DNA of 64,000 nucleotides from positions 1 to 64,000 of the forward strand of contig QCEW01000001.1 of assembly GCA_003280445.1 (NCBI GenBank). The letters run 5' to 3'. The translations under genes and the position numbers were made by a program. Below, piece by piece: positions 47,808-58,468 of this stretch. A model generated the notes under the pieces. It searched no databases, had not been told where the DNA came from, and was given only the letters and a program-made list of their open reading frames with translations. The first letter of the stretch is position 1, and each line of letters opens with the position of its first letter. The DNA is from Prochlorococcus sp. AG-363-A03. GTDB lineage: Bacteria; Cyanobacteriota; Cyanobacteriia; PCC-6307; Cyanobiaceae.

Positions 47808-48872
47808 ATGACTTCAATAGTTTTTAATGGGAGCTACATAACAAAAAGAAATACTGGTATTGGAGTCGTTTCTATGGATTTACTTAAGTCTCTATCCCCC
47901 CACAAAATAACTACACTTATTCCACAAGATATAGGAATAAGAGGTGATATATATATACCTAATAACTTGTCTCCAGCTTCTGGCTTGAAAAGCCATATCA
48001 GACGATTGTATTGGCTTCAAAAAGTTGTTCCAAAATTAATGGATAGTTTAGATAAAGAATATTTTTTCTCTCCATTATTGGAGGCCCCACTATTTACTAA
48101 TATCAAATCTATTGTTTTGGCTCATGATTTAATACCAATTAGATATCCGTCTATATCATTTTTAACTTTATATCATTTAATTTACGTTCCTTTAATTCTG
48201 AAACAATCAAAGCTAATTTTATGCAATTCTATTTCTACCGCTAATGATTTGAATAGGTTTTACAAAGTTCCCAGGCATAAATTATATCCAATTAAATTAG
48301 GATTTAATAATACAAAATTTTATCCAATAAAAAAAATTAGAAAAAAATTCTTTCTTATTATTGGTAGACATAATCCTCACAAAAATCTAAAAAGAGTTAT
48401 TAAAGCATTTGCATATGCGAAAATCACTGATTATAAACTTGTTTTTGTTGGTTCTTTTGATAAAAGGTATACACCAAGTCTAATGAAACTAATTGATAAA
48501 TTTAATCTTAGCCATTTGTGCGTTTGGAAAGGATGGATAGATGATGATGAGAAATTATCATTATTAAACGAATGTCATGCTCTTATTATTGCCAGTCTTT
48601 GGGAAGGCTTTGGCCTGCCAGCTCTTGAAGCAATGGCTTGTGGAACTCCGCTTATTGCTTCTGATAGAGGGGCTCTTCCTGAGGTGATTGGTGATTATGG
48701 GTATTTGGTTAATCCATTAAATATTCAATCAATCGCTTCTGCTATGAATGCAGTCGTAAATGAAAAAAAATGCTTTGAAAATGCACTTGAAAAAGGTCCA
48801 ACAATAGCTGAGTCTTTTAATTGGTTTGATACGGCTAGAACAATAGAACAAATTATTGAAGAAATTGATTAA
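47808..48872 (+). CDS. glycosyltransferase family 4-like (group 1)
   Basis: IGRHNPHKNLKRVIKAF, SLWEGFGLPALEAMACGTPLIASDRGALPEVIGDYG. Confidence 0.92.
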   Translation: MTSIVFNGSYITKRNTGIGVVSMDLLKSLSPHKITTLIPQDIGIRGDIYIPNNLSPASGLKSHIRRLYWLQKVVPKLMDSLDKEYFFSPLLEAPLFTNIKSIVLAHDLIPIRYPSISFLTLYHLIYVPLILKQSKLILCNSISTANDLNRFYKVPRHKLYPIKLGFNNTKFYPIKKIRKKFFLIIGRHNPHKNLKRVIKAFAYAKITDYKLVFVGSFDKRYTPSLMKLIDKFNLSHLCVWKGWIDDDEKLSLLNECHALIIASLWEGFGLPALEAMACGTPLIASDRGALPEVIGDYGYLVNPLNIQSIASAMNAVVNEKKCFENALEKGPTIAESFNWFDTARTIEQIIEEID

Positions 48873-49062
48873 ACTTTCGGTTTCCAATTATTATTTCATA
48901 ATTCAATTTAGATTATAAAATTATTAAATACATTTTATAATTTGATTTGGTTATTATTTAGAGCTATAAATTTTATTGTTATGTGAATTAGAAGGACTTT
49001 TACTAATATTGTATCAATCTTCATTTGCAACTGCTATTATAAGTTTTTAGTCTGTTTTAAGT

Positions 49063-49236
49063 ATGCCTAGTAAAAAATTTAAAAAAAAATTTATTTCTAA
49101 AAATCTTGAGACTAATAATAAAGAAAAAGCAACACCTAGAACTGCTAAAATTGTTCTCTTTGTATTTGGTATTGGGCCCTTACTTCTGATGAGCTTGTTC
49201 TTATTTTTAAATGGATTTTTCAACTCTCCTTTCTAA
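49063..49236 (+). CDS. 57-aa single-TM protein
   Basis: MPSKKFKKKFISKNLETNNKEKATPRTAKIVLFVFGIGPLLLMSLFLFLNGFFNSPF. Confidence 0.65.
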   Translation: MPSKKFKKKFISKNLETNNKEKATPRTAKIVLFVFGIGPLLLMSLFLFLNGFFNSPF

Positions 49237-49407
49237 TCTACTGAATCTTAAGACGACAAAACAAAAATTCTTCCTGATCAAGAAATAAATCTTTAACCGT
49301 TCGAGTTCTCTTTTATCTTCTTTTTGTAACATGAAGTGTTTATTGATCGATTTATTAAACATGTATTTTCTGTTTGTAGCTAAAATTAGTTTTTAACAAT
49401 ATTACTA

Positions 49408-49725
49408 ATGCAACTCTTTTTAGTTGATTGCCAGTTCCCTGATATAGACAATCAAGTGGCTGCTTATAAGCAATTTGTGGAATTTTGGGAAAATGGAGAA
49501 ATGTCTAAGCAAGATAAATTTGATGGATTTGAAATGCTTTTTCGAGTTCATGCTCCTGGAGAGGGTCGTGTAGTAATTCTCTGCAATGCAAATGGTGATA
49601 AGGAACTGTTTCAACACTTTGCACCGTGGAGAGCTCAGTTTGGTATTGATATGGAAATCACCCCTGTTATAAGCTGTCAAAACGTTGTTGACTATCACAA
49701 GGATTTGTTTGAAAAAATGTCTTAA
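49408..49725 (+). CDS. DUF3303-like protein
   Basis: MQLFLVDCQFPDIDNQVAAYKQFVEFWENG... with HAPGEGRVVILCNANGDKELFQHFAPW. Confidence 0.65.
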   Translation: MQLFLVDCQFPDIDNQVAAYKQFVEFWENGEMSKQDKFDGFEMLFRVHAPGEGRVVILCNANGDKELFQHFAPWRAQFGIDMEITPVISCQNVVDYHKDLFEKMS

Positions 49726-49805
49726 AATGTATTCACCAGATCTATTTGTTATTTAATATTTGCTTTTGATACTTATATATTTAGGTAATGTTTGAAGTAC
49801 TTAAT

Positions 49806-49982
49806 TCATCTTTTCGAGAGAGCGTTTCCGCTTATCCATATATTTTTAAAGCCTGCTTTACTCTTCAGTAATTGAATAGGAAGGCTAATCAAAACTGCTA
49901 ATGAGATTAAGGCAAAAGAGTCGGTTGTAAATCTAGAAATTCCCCATTCTGATGAAGCTAAAGCAAAAATAGACAAATGCAT
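49806..49982 (-). CDS. possible 58-aa TM protein
   Basis: MHLSIFALASSEWGISRFTTDSFALISLAVLISLPIQLLKSKAGFKNIWISGNALSKR. Confidence 0.35.
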   Translation of the reverse strand: MHLSIFALASSEWGISRFTTDSFALISLAVLISLPIQLLKSKAGFKNIWISGNALSKR

Positions 49983-50338
49983 GAAATTACTTATTTAAAA
50001 AAAAAAGATTATCAGACTATTCATTCTAAATGAAATTACTTATTAAAAATTATTGTATTTATGAAATACATAAGAAACTTGTAAAGATGTACTTAATTTA
50101 ATAGCTTATAAAAAATCAAATTACCTAGGTTTTTATAGCCTTTAAAATCAATTCGAATCTTTTTTAATAGATAGTTATTCTTCTTTTTGCTTTTTGTTGT
50201 ACTAATATAGGATCTTTTGTTGTATGGATTGATGCCTGTTTTAAAGGTAAAAAGGTTTTCAAGAAAAACCATACAGATGCGTTAGAAATAATGCAAAAAA
50301 TAAAATTATCGCAGAATGATGTCGGCTGACAGCCGATT

Positions 50339-50384
50339 GCTATCGGAACCAGAAGGGCTGACTTAGATCAGTCCTTTTTTGTGC
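50339..50384 (+). terminator. terminator-like hairpin
   Basis: gggctgacttagatcagtccttttttgtg. Confidence 0.6.
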
Positions 50385-50499
50385 TTTTGAGACTATTGAG
50401 AATTGCTTTTGAAGAGAAATATTGGATTTTCCCGCACCTTTCCTAACTATTGTTTTCCCGCACATTTTCCCGCAACTTTATTTTTATGATTTTTTGAGA

Positions 50500-50790
50500 T
50501 TATGAGACTTGTTCTTATGGAAAGAGAGTGAGGCCCTTGCAGGCCTCGTGGATCAATTGGGTAATAAGGCTGACCTGACCCCATCTCCTAAAAGATCAAG
50601 CAGCAACAGGGGCTGTTTGACGGGAGAAACTAACGATGTTGTTAGCAGTTATGGTTTTGCTCTGACCGAGCAGGCTTCAGTCACTCGCCTGATACCCCGT
50701 CGAAGCCATTGCAGCCCCATTCATGGAGCTGAGCGGAATCGAACCGCTGTCCGAGATACTGGTGTGAATCACCTAGTCCATTAAAAAAAT
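50500..50790 (-). ncRNA. ssrA: permuted two-piece tmRNA (acceptor piece upstream of coding piece)
   Basis: Minus strand: GGTTCGATTCCGCTCAGCTCCA, 5-nt spacer, GGGGCTGCAATGGCTTCGACGGGG; tag ANNIVSFSRQTAPVAA* at 50646-50596. Ends approximate. Confidence 0.93.
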
Positions 50791-50876
50791 AGACATATAC
50801 ATACTGACAGATCTTTTGGAATTTATCGATTAGTGTCTAAGGAACTTTTTTATCCTTTTTAAATAATTCAAAGGTA

Positions 50877-52001
50877 ATGAAACTTGTTGCATCTATTTCA
50901 CAAGGTCTGGAAAAAGAGGGTGCAAAAGAGTTGATAGAACTTGGAGCTAAATCAGTCAAAGCCTCAAGGAGGCATATATTATTTGAAGCTGATATGGCTT
51001 GTCTATACAGAATACATTTAAGGGCTCGCTTATCTTTTAGATTTTTAAGAGAGATTGTTAGGTTCCCTTGCAGTGGTCCCGGTGAACTTTATAGAGGTAT
51101 TCAAAGGTCAATTGATTGGGCAAATTGGCTTCTACCCAATCAAAGTTTTCGAGTAGATGTTACTGGATTTGGTGAAGGGTTATCACATACTCATTTCACT
51201 GCTTTGCAGGTGAAAAACGCAATTATTGACTTACAAAGAGAACGATGGGGTTCGCGTTCAAGCATTGATTTGAACAATCCAGATATTTGTTTACATTTGC
51301 ATTTGACAAATCATCAAGCTGTTTTGAGTCTTACTGGTAGTAACTCGAGTCTTCACAAAAGGGGATATCGGCCAGCTGTTGGAATAGCTCCGATTAAGGA
51401 GACATTAGCTGCAGGTTTAATGAGAATGACTGAGTGGGATGGAACTGAGAACTTGGTAGATCCATTATGCGGTTCTGGAACATTTTTGATTGAAGCAGTG
51501 AGCATGTTGCTTGGAATTGCATCTGGTGTGGATAGACAATTTCTGTTTAAGAATTGGCCGGATTTTGATACCGCTATTTGGGATAAAGAATTAAAAATCG
51601 CACAGAAGATGAAACCTTTAAATAAAAAGCTACCTAAAATAATAGGCTGTGAAGTTGATGAAATGATTGCTCATTTTGCTAGTGATAATGTTAGAAAAGC
51701 AGGTTTAGAAAATTACATAGAAATAATCAACTGTCCTTTTCAAGAATTTCAATTACCGCCTGGAGTAGGAGTTTTAATTTGTAATCCCCCATATGGTAAA
51801 AGAATAGGAGATGAAAATGAACTACCTGATCTTTATAGACAATTAGGTGAATATTGCAAAAAACAAGCCTCTGGCTGGGATCTTTGGTTGCTTAATGGAA
51901 ATCCCAAATTAAGTAAGCATTTAGGTATGAAAGCAAATAGACGTTTTCAAGTGAATAATGGTTCAATCGATTGCCGATGGTTGAATTATAAAATTAAATA
52001 A
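50877..52001 (+). CDS. THUMP-domain RNA methyltransferase (RlmL/N6-adenine type)
   Basis: LVDPLCGSGTFLIEA, VLICNPPYGKRIGDENELPDLYRQLG. Confidence 0.9.
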   Translation: MKLVASISQGLEKEGAKELIELGAKSVKASRRHILFEADMACLYRIHLRARLSFRFLREIVRFPCSGPGELYRGIQRSIDWANWLLPNQSFRVDVTGFGEGLSHTHFTALQVKNAIIDLQRERWGSRSSIDLNNPDICLHLHLTNHQAVLSLTGSNSSLHKRGYRPAVGIAPIKETLAAGLMRMTEWDGTENLVDPLCGSGTFLIEAVSMLLGIASGVDRQFLFKNWPDFDTAIWDKELKIAQKMKPLNKKLPKIIGCEVDEMIAHFASDNVRKAGLENYIEIINCPFQEFQLPPGVGVLICNPPYGKRIGDENELPDLYRQLGEYCKKQASGWDLWLLNGNPKLSKHLGMKANRRFQVNNGSIDCRWLNYKIK

Positions 52002-52002
52002 G

Positions 52003-52389
52003 TCAACTTTTCCCTAAAATTGCTTTTGTAGTTTTTGCAATTCCGTCCAATGTTTCTGGGAGGTAGGGACCTTTTGCGAGATATCCTCCAATTCTGAGAC
52101 TCATTCCTGCTAATGCAAGATTTATAAACACTAAAATTAAAATTGTTGATTTGATATCTATATCAAACAAGCCTCTAAGCCAATATCCAAGAATTAATTC
52201 CGACCCAAGTAATGCAAATAACATCAATACCCCTCCAGTAGCGAGAAAAATAACACCACTTATAAGGCGGCGTTTTTCTTTGTCCATTTCTTGCAGCGCA
52301 ATGCGAACATGAAGATCCATCACTGAACTTGCTAATGCAGTAACTCTTGCTGCAGCTCCTGGTCCTTTTTTTCGTTCTGAGTTGGTCAT
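52003..52389 (-). CDS. phage-holin-like superfamily (Hol-X) membrane protein
   Basis: RVTALASSVMDLHVRIALQEMDKEKRRLISGVIFLATGGVLMLFALLGSELI, conserved neighbour of the next gene. Confidence 0.65.
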   Translation of the reverse strand: MTNSERKKGPGAAARVTALASSVMDLHVRIALQEMDKEKRRLISGVIFLATGGVLMLFALLGSELILGYWLRGLFDIDIKSTILILVFINLALAGMSLRIGGYLAKGPYLPETLDGIAKTTKAILGKS

Positions 52390-52853
52390 TAATTTCTTCT
52401 GCCTCCACCAAGTAGTATGCCAAATAAAACTCCAATCCCAGCAGCAATGCCTATGGCTAAAAGGGGCCTTTTTCTTACTGGCTTCTCAATACGTGGTCTT
52501 AGCGTACTGTTTAACTCATCTAGAAGGTCTTCAAGCTGTTTTTCGAGAGGTTCCAAAGACTCTGCAAGGCCTCTAGTTGTATCAGATGCAGAATGAAAAA
52601 TTTCTTCTAGTTGTTCTTGTACTCCAAAACTGTTTTTTCCTGAATGTAAAGATATGACATTGATTAAATCCTCGAGACTTCCTTTAGTAGCTTCTAATGT
52701 TTGTTTGGCTAAATCTGGCCAACGCTCTTGAATTTTTGGCAATAAATTATCAAATTGCTCATTGAACCATTGCTCTGGAGACTTTTCAGCAATAGTTTCT
52801 TCAGCTTCTAATGAATTTGAGGATGAAGAGGGTGAGGAATTCACTGATTCCAT
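52389..52853 (-). CDS. DUF883-like amphipathic-helix protein with C-terminal glycine-zipper TM
   Basis: EEIFHSASDTTRGLAESLEPLEKQLEDLLDEL...RPLLAIGIAAGIGVLFGILLGG. Confidence 0.65.
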   Translation of the reverse strand: MESVNSSPSSSSNSLEAEETIAEKSPEQWFNEQFDNLLPKIQERWPDLAKQTLEATKGSLEDLINVISLHSGKNSFGVQEQLEEIFHSASDTTRGLAESLEPLEKQLEDLLDELNSTLRPRIEKPVRKRPLLAIGIAAGIGVLFGILLGGGRRN

Positions 52854-53069
52854 AAACCTAGAGGTTTCTTAAAGAATAGAGAGATATTGCCCTAATCGAA
52901 ACCCCTTAAAGGAATCAATTTTGTAAGTCGCCTCAAAAGAATTCTTTTTCTGGAGTTTGAAATGTTTGAAGTCCAAAATTTCACAAGTATATTTCGTCGT
53001 CTTTGCTTACAAATATTGCTATTCGAATACTTATAGTGCTAAACGTCATTGGTATCTCCTTATAAACCC

Positions 53070-53207
53070 ATGGGCGTCGGAATTTCATCAATGGTTTTTG
53101 CTTCTAATACAATCCCTACTGATTTTGGCCTAGTGTTAGCTGCAATAGCAGGTGCTGGAAGCCTTCTTTTAATTGCTTTGAGGTTTGTCCCTGAGGCTAA
53201 AAGCTAA
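53070..53207 (+). CDS. 45-aa single-TM protein
   Basis: MGVGISSMVFASNTIPTDFGLVLAAIAGAGSLLLIALRFVPEAKS. Confidence 0.7.
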   Translation: MGVGISSMVFASNTIPTDFGLVLAAIAGAGSLLLIALRFVPEAKS

Positions 53208-53286
53208 AACACATTAGCCTTAAGCAATTTCTATTTAGGAGATTTATCTCCTGAAATTTTTTTGATGCAAATTTACTGTTTAATTT

Positions 53287-53703
53287 TTGAATATTGTTCA
53301 ATTGAATAATCTTGGTGAAAAAAATGTTTATAGGTGGGTTTTATTAAGACACATTGATGCACCAGATGACATGAAGGGTCTCCATTTTGATTTGCTTTTG
53401 GAAGATAAAGAATTTTGCAGAACTTGGCGCTTGAGTGATATTCCTTTATTGGATGGACCATACGTTGATTCTGTTCATACTGCACCTCATAATCTTTGCT
53501 GGCTTGATATCGAAGAAAAGGTTGTTTCAGGTAATAGAGGAGTTGCAAGAAGAATCAAGCAAGGTATTTTATTGCAATCTTTTCCATCAGTCGAAGGAAG
53601 TTCTATAAAATTACCGCTGATATGGGACAAGCTTGAAGTGGATTTGGTAATAGATGAAAATGGTTGCAGAATTTCCAGTAAAGAAAGGAATTATTTCTTG
53701 TGA
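53287..53703 (+). CDS. conserved hypothetical protein
   Basis: 138-aa ORF, RWVLLRHIDAPDDMKGLHFDLLLEDKEFCRTWRL. Confidence 0.7.
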   Translation: MNIVQLNNLGEKNVYRWVLLRHIDAPDDMKGLHFDLLLEDKEFCRTWRLSDIPLLDGPYVDSVHTAPHNLCWLDIEEKVVSGNRGVARRIKQGILLQSFPSVEGSSIKLPLIWDKLEVDLVIDENGCRISSKERNYFL

Positions 53704-53766
53704 GTTAGAAAGACTTGAGTTTTTCTGATATTTAGCTAACGTCATTCATATTGTGGATACATTCTG

Positions 53767-56700
53767 TTGGTCCATATCAATCACGTAGATTTGTCTCATT
53801 TCAAGTCCTTCGGTGGATCGATGTCGATTCCATTGGAAGAGGGATTTACAGTTGTAACAGGTCCAAATGGTTCAGGTAAAAGTAATATTTTGGATGGAGT
53901 TTTGTTTTGTTTAGGCCTTGCAAATAGTCGAGGCATGAGAGCGGATCGATTGCCTGATTTAGTTAATAGTGGCGTATTGAAAGCTGGCAAATCTTCGGAA
54001 ACAAAAGTAACGGTAAAATTTGATCTTAGTGATTGGGTTCCCGATGAAGCTGAAGATGGCATAGAGCCTAATGAGAAGGGCCCTTGGATTAAGCCTGGCC
54101 AAAAAGAATGGACAGTCTCCAGAAGATTGAAAGTGATGCCCGGTGGCTCATATTCTTCCAGTTACTGCGCAGATGGTGAAACTTGCAATTTGCAGCAATT
54201 ACAAACCCAATTAAGACGTCTCAGAATTGATCCTGAAGGTAGCAATGTTGTTATGCAGGGGGATGTTACTCGAATTGTTTCTATGAGTAATAAAGATCGT
54301 AGAGGTTTAATAGATGAACTGGCCGGTGTTGCCTTGTTTGATACTCGTATTGATCAAACTCGTTCAAAGTTGGATAATGTTTACGAAAGGCAAGAACGTT
54401 GTAGGATTGTTGAACAAGAATTGATTCTTGGGAAAAAGCGTTTGCAAAAAGATTGTGAGAAAGCAAGCTTATACAAAGATCTAAAAAATCAATTATTGAT
54501 TGGTAGACAGCAAGAATTAGTTTTATCCTATGAAGATGCAAAACAGGGTTTGGAAAAATTAAATATAGATCATCAGGAATTAATTAAAAAAGAAAAAATA
54601 GATTCAGAAAATTTAATTAATAATGAAAATGATTTGAAAAAGTCTATAGAAAAATTAGATATTTTACAAAAAAATGTTAAGGAACTTGGTGAAGATCAGT
54701 TACTTGCAGTTCAATCTAAACTAGCAGGCATTGAATCTCAGCATAGAGAGTTAGAAAGGCAGGGAATTAATCATAAAAATGAAGGTGAAAGATTACAAGA
54801 ATATAGGAATAATCTTATACAGAAAAAGAAAGACTATCAAATTGAATTACAAGATAGATTTAATGATATTGACCCTAAAGAGTTACAAGAAGCTGACTTA
54901 AAGTGTAAAGAAGCTGAAGCTTGGGTTGAATCTTCTAGGAGAAAGCTTTCTGATGTGGCTGGTCGTTCAGAAGCATGGATGGAGAAACATCAGAAAGCAA
55001 GAAATGATATAAATGAAATTAGATTAAAATTAGATCCTAAAAGACTTGAAAAGCAAAATATCGAAGAAGAGTTACTACAGATGAATGTTATTTTAAAAGA
55101 ATTACTTAGTGATCAAGCAGCTGATCACTATGCGAATGAAAAAGTACACATGGAAATTAATAACTTGGATAAAGAATGGGATCATACTTTAGATACAATA
55201 TCAATTAAAAAAGAGGAATTTCAAGAATTAGTTTCTGAGAAAGGCATACAAGAGCGTACTAAATATAGATTAGAGAAAGAGCAGATAAAGCTTCAAAATG
55301 ATATTGCTCGTTTAGAAAGTAGGAAAGAAATGATTTATGAAAGTAGAGGAACTAATGCATTAACTTTGTTATTAGAATCTGGATTAGATGGAATTCATGG
55401 TCCAGTTGCTACTTTAGGCGAGGTTGAAGATCGTTATAGAATTGCTCTTGAAGTTGCTGCTGGTGCGAGGCTCGGTCAAGTTGTTGTTGATAATGACCGA
55501 ATTGCTGCACAGTCAATTGATCTTTTAAAACGCAAAAAAGCTGGAAGATTGACTTTTTTACCTCTTAATAAGATTTTAAAAAACTTTCAAAATAAATCTG
55601 ATATATTCCAGAGACCCGTTTCTAATAATATAAATAGTGGATTAATTGGAAAGGCTATTGACTTGATTCAATTTGATTCAATATATAAATATGTTTTTTT
55701 GCATGTATTTGGGGAGACAGTTGTCTTTAGTAATTTGTCATCAGCTCGTGATCAACTTGGCATGAAAAGAGCTGTTACTTTAGACGGTGAATTGTTAGAG
55801 AAGAATGGAGCTATGACTGGTGGGAGTTTAAGTAATAGATCGTTGGGACTGAGTTTTGGAAGAGTAAAAGATAATGATGATTTTGATAAATTAAAGAATA
55901 GATTATTGGACGTTGGCGAGACTTTAGTCAATTGTCAAAAGAAAGAAAAAGAACTTATAAATAATTTAGAAAAACTTAGAACTAAGTTAAGTCAATTAGA
56001 GCAAAAAAAAGCAGCGCTTGATGCTGAAAGATTAACCTCTAAAAGGTCAAATTCACCTTTATTAGAACGCAAAAGTATTCGTGCAAAAAGAATTGAAGAT
56101 CTTCAAAAGTCTAAAAAGGAAAAAGTTTTACAATTAGACTCTATTAATATGAATATTAAACCATTAGAATCTCATTTATTTGAAATCGAGAAGGAAGAAA
56201 AAGTAATAGATAATTCAACTGACTCATCTGTTTGGAATAATTTAAATAATGAACTGGAAAATGCTGATCAAAGTCTTCTAGCGCTTAGAAAAAAGAGAGA
56301 TGAAATTTCTAATAAGCAATCACAAAATCAGCTTGCTATTGATCGATTAAATGATCAAGAAAATTCTTTAATAAACGAAGAAAATCGTTTAAAGGATTCA
56401 ATAGAGTCTCTTGCTAATGCGCATATTGCTTGGCGTGATCAAAGCAAGCGACTTAATACCAATCGGCAAGAGTTGATCTCTGAACAAAAAGATCTAGAAA
56501 CTCGTTTTGGGGAACAACGACGAGAAAGAGATTGTGTAGAAGCTGAGGTATCTAAAAAACGCTTACGTCTTCAAGAACTGCAATGGAGTCTTCAACGTTT
56601 AATAGAAGATCAAAAAAATATAAAGGAAGAAATACGACTGGAAAGCATTCGTTGTAGTGAATTAGAAAAGAAGCTTCCGCATCCTATACCTTTGATCCCA

Positions 56701-57366
56701 GATGAAATTAGAGATAATGGTTTAGAGGCTTTACTTTCTAGTTTGGAAGATTTGCAGAAAAGAATGGAAGAATTGGAACCTGTAAATATGCTTGCATTGG
56801 AGGAATTGGCCAAATTAGATGAGAGGCTTAATGAACTTGAAAATAGACTTCAAGTTCTTACTGATGAAAGATCGCAGCTATTGCTTCGTATTGAGACTGT
56901 TTCAACTTTACGTCAGGAAGCCTTTATGGAGGCTTTTCAGGCAGTTGACGTACATTTTCGCGAAATTTTTGCGAGTCTCTCGGAAGGAGATGGACATTTG
57001 CAACTTGAAAACCCTGACCAACCTTTGGAAGGTGGTTTGACTTTGGTTGCTCATCCAAAAGGTAAGCCTGTAAGACGGCTGGCGGCCATGTCAGGCGGAG
57101 AAAAATCGTTAACTGCTTTAAGTTTCCTTTTTGCTTTACAGCGTTTTAGACCTTCCCCTTTTTACGCTCTTGATGAAGTTGATAGTTTCTTAGATGGGGT
57201 AAATGTTGAAAGGTTAGCTGCTTTAATTGCTCAACAAGCGCAGCATGCACAATTTCTCGTAGTAAGTCATAGAAGACCTATGATAGGAGCCTCAATGAGG
57301 ACTATTGGAGTTACACAAGCAAGGGGAAATCACACTCAAGTTGTTGGGTTGCCAATCGCAGCTTGA
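53767..57366 (+). CDS. smc: chromosome segregation ATPase SMC (TTG start)
   Basis: FTVVTGPNGSGKSNILDGVLFCLG, hinge, AAMSGGEKSLTALSFLFALQ, ALDEVDSFLDG. Confidence 0.96.
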   Translation: MVHINHVDLSHFKSFGGSMSIPLEEGFTVVTGPNGSGKSNILDGVLFCLGLANSRGMRADRLPDLVNSGVLKAGKSSETKVTVKFDLSDWVPDEAEDGIEPNEKGPWIKPGQKEWTVSRRLKVMPGGSYSSSYCADGETCNLQQLQTQLRRLRIDPEGSNVVMQGDVTRIVSMSNKDRRGLIDELAGVALFDTRIDQTRSKLDNVYERQERCRIVEQELILGKKRLQKDCEKASLYKDLKNQLLIGRQQELVLSYEDAKQGLEKLNIDHQELIKKEKIDSENLINNENDLKKSIEKLDILQKNVKELGEDQLLAVQSKLAGIESQHRELERQGINHKNEGERLQEYRNNLIQKKKDYQIELQDRFNDIDPKELQEADLKCKEAEAWVESSRRKLSDVAGRSEAWMEKHQKARNDINEIRLKLDPKRLEKQNIEEELLQMNVILKELLSDQAADHYANEKVHMEINNLDKEWDHTLDTISIKKEEFQELVSEKGIQERTKYRLEKEQIKLQNDIARLESRKEMIYESRGTNALTLLLESGLDGIHGPVATLGEVEDRYRIALEVAAGARLGQVVVDNDRIAAQSIDLLKRKKAGRLTFLPLNKILKNFQNKSDIFQRPVSNNINSGLIGKAIDLIQFDSIYKYVFLHVFGETVVFSNLSSARDQLGMKRAVTLDGELLEKNGAMTGGSLSNRSLGLSFGRVKDNDDFDKLKNRLLDVGETLVNCQKKEKELINNLEKLRTKLSQLEQKKAALDAERLTSKRSNSPLLERKSIRAKRIEDLQKSKKEKVLQLDSINMNIKPLESHLFEIEKEEKVIDNSTDSSVWNNLNNELENADQSLLALRKKRDEISNKQSQNQLAIDRLNDQENSLINEENRLKDSIESLANAHIAWRDQSKRLNTNRQELISEQKDLETRFGEQRRERDCVEAEVSKKRLRLQELQWSLQRLIEDQKNIKEEIRLESIRCSELEKKLPHPIPLIPDEIRDNGLEALLSSLEDLQKRMEELEPVNMLALEELAKLDERLNELENRLQVLTDERSQLLLRIETVSTLRQEAFMEAFQAVDVHFREIFASLSEGDGHLQLENPDQPLEGGLTLVAHPKGKPVRRLAAMSGGEKSLTALSFLFALQRFRPSPFYALDEVDSFLDGVNVERLAALIAQQAQHAQFLVVSHRRPMIGASMRTIGVTQARGNHTQVVGLPIAA

Positions 57367-57424
57367 TTGAATTTACTAACATGGTCCAATATGGTTCTAT
57401 CAATCTTATTTCTGCTTATTTGAG

Positions 57425-58468
57425 TTGACCAACACTCAAGCCCCACAAGAATCAAGATCTGCTGTCCCTAGTGACAGATTATGGCTTCGCTCTGAGTTGA
57501 TGGGGACTCAGGTTATAACTCGTGACACTGGACGCAGGTTAGGTCTTGTGGGAGAAGTTGTTGTTGATATTGATCGAAGAGAAGTTGTTGCATTGGGTCT
57601 AAGAGATAATCCCCTGACACGTTTTTTACCTGGGTTACCACGATGGCTTCCTCTTGATCAGATTCGACAAGTAGGTGATGTGATTTTGGTAGACACAATA
57701 GATTCCCTTAGTGAAAACTTTGTTCCTGAAAGATATAACAAGGTTATCAATTGTCAGGTTATTACTGAATCAGGAGATCAGTTGGGCAGAGTTCTTGGAT
57801 TCTCCTTTGATATTGAAACTGGAGAACTACTGACTTTAGTTATGGGGGCATTGGGCGTTCCATTATTAGGCGAAGGGGTCTTAAGTACTTGGGAGATGCC
57901 TGTTGAAGAAATTGTTAGTAGTGGTCCTGATCGAATAATTGTTTATGAAGGAGCAGAAGAGAAATTAAAACAATTAAATAGTGGTTTTCTTGAAAAGCTT
58001 GGTGTTGGTAACTCCGGATGGGAAGACAGCGAAAGAGAAAGGTATAGAGTTAATCTTGTCCCAGTTGAAAACCAATTGACTTCTGGAGAAAGTGCAAATG
58101 ATGATCAAAGACTTCTAGAACAATCCCAAGAGGAAATATTCGAAGAAGAAGAGATGGAATACGTAGAATTACAAGATTCAGAGGAAGAACAATATAATCA
58201 AGAGTTAAGGTACCTTGATGAGCCTAATCAGTCTTCAGTTTATGCGGAAATTGATGAAGGTGAAGTTAATTACAGTGAATCAAAATTCCAAAATAGACCT
58301 GATAACTTAGAAGAAAAAATGTCCTCTCAAAGTATTAAAAATAGGACAAAAATCAAAAGAGATGAAGAACCAATGGATATTGAACCTTTAGAAAAGCCAT
58401 CTATCAAAAAAATTCAGGATTCAATATCTAATGATAAAGAAATTTTAGATATTGAAGATCCTTGGTGA
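57425..58468 (+). CDS. PRC-barrel domain protein (TTG start)
   Basis: LMGTQVITRDTGRRLGLVGEVVVDIDRREVVALGLRD; second PRC repeat CQVITESGDQLGRVLGFSFDIETGELLTL. Confidence 0.85.
   Translation: MTNTQAPQESRSAVPSDRLWLRSELMGTQVITRDTGRRLGLVGEVVVDIDRREVVALGLRDNPLTRFLPGLPRWLPLDQIRQVGDVILVDTIDSLSENFVPERYNKVINCQVITESGDQLGRVLGFSFDIETGELLTLVMGALGVPLLGEGVLSTWEMPVEEIVSSGPDRIIVYEGAEEKLKQLNSGFLEKLGVGNSGWEDSERERYRVNLVPVENQLTSGESANDDQRLLEQSQEEIFEEEEMEYVELQDSEEEQYNQELRYLDEPNQSSVYAEIDEGEVNYSESKFQNRPDNLEEKMSSQSIKNRTKIKRDEEPMDIEPLEKPSIKKIQDSISNDKEILDIEDPW

Noticed and set aside
50509-50784. 91-aa plus-strand ORF in the ORF track
   Set aside because: It is antisense to the permuted tmRNA; the sequence is fully explained by ssrA.
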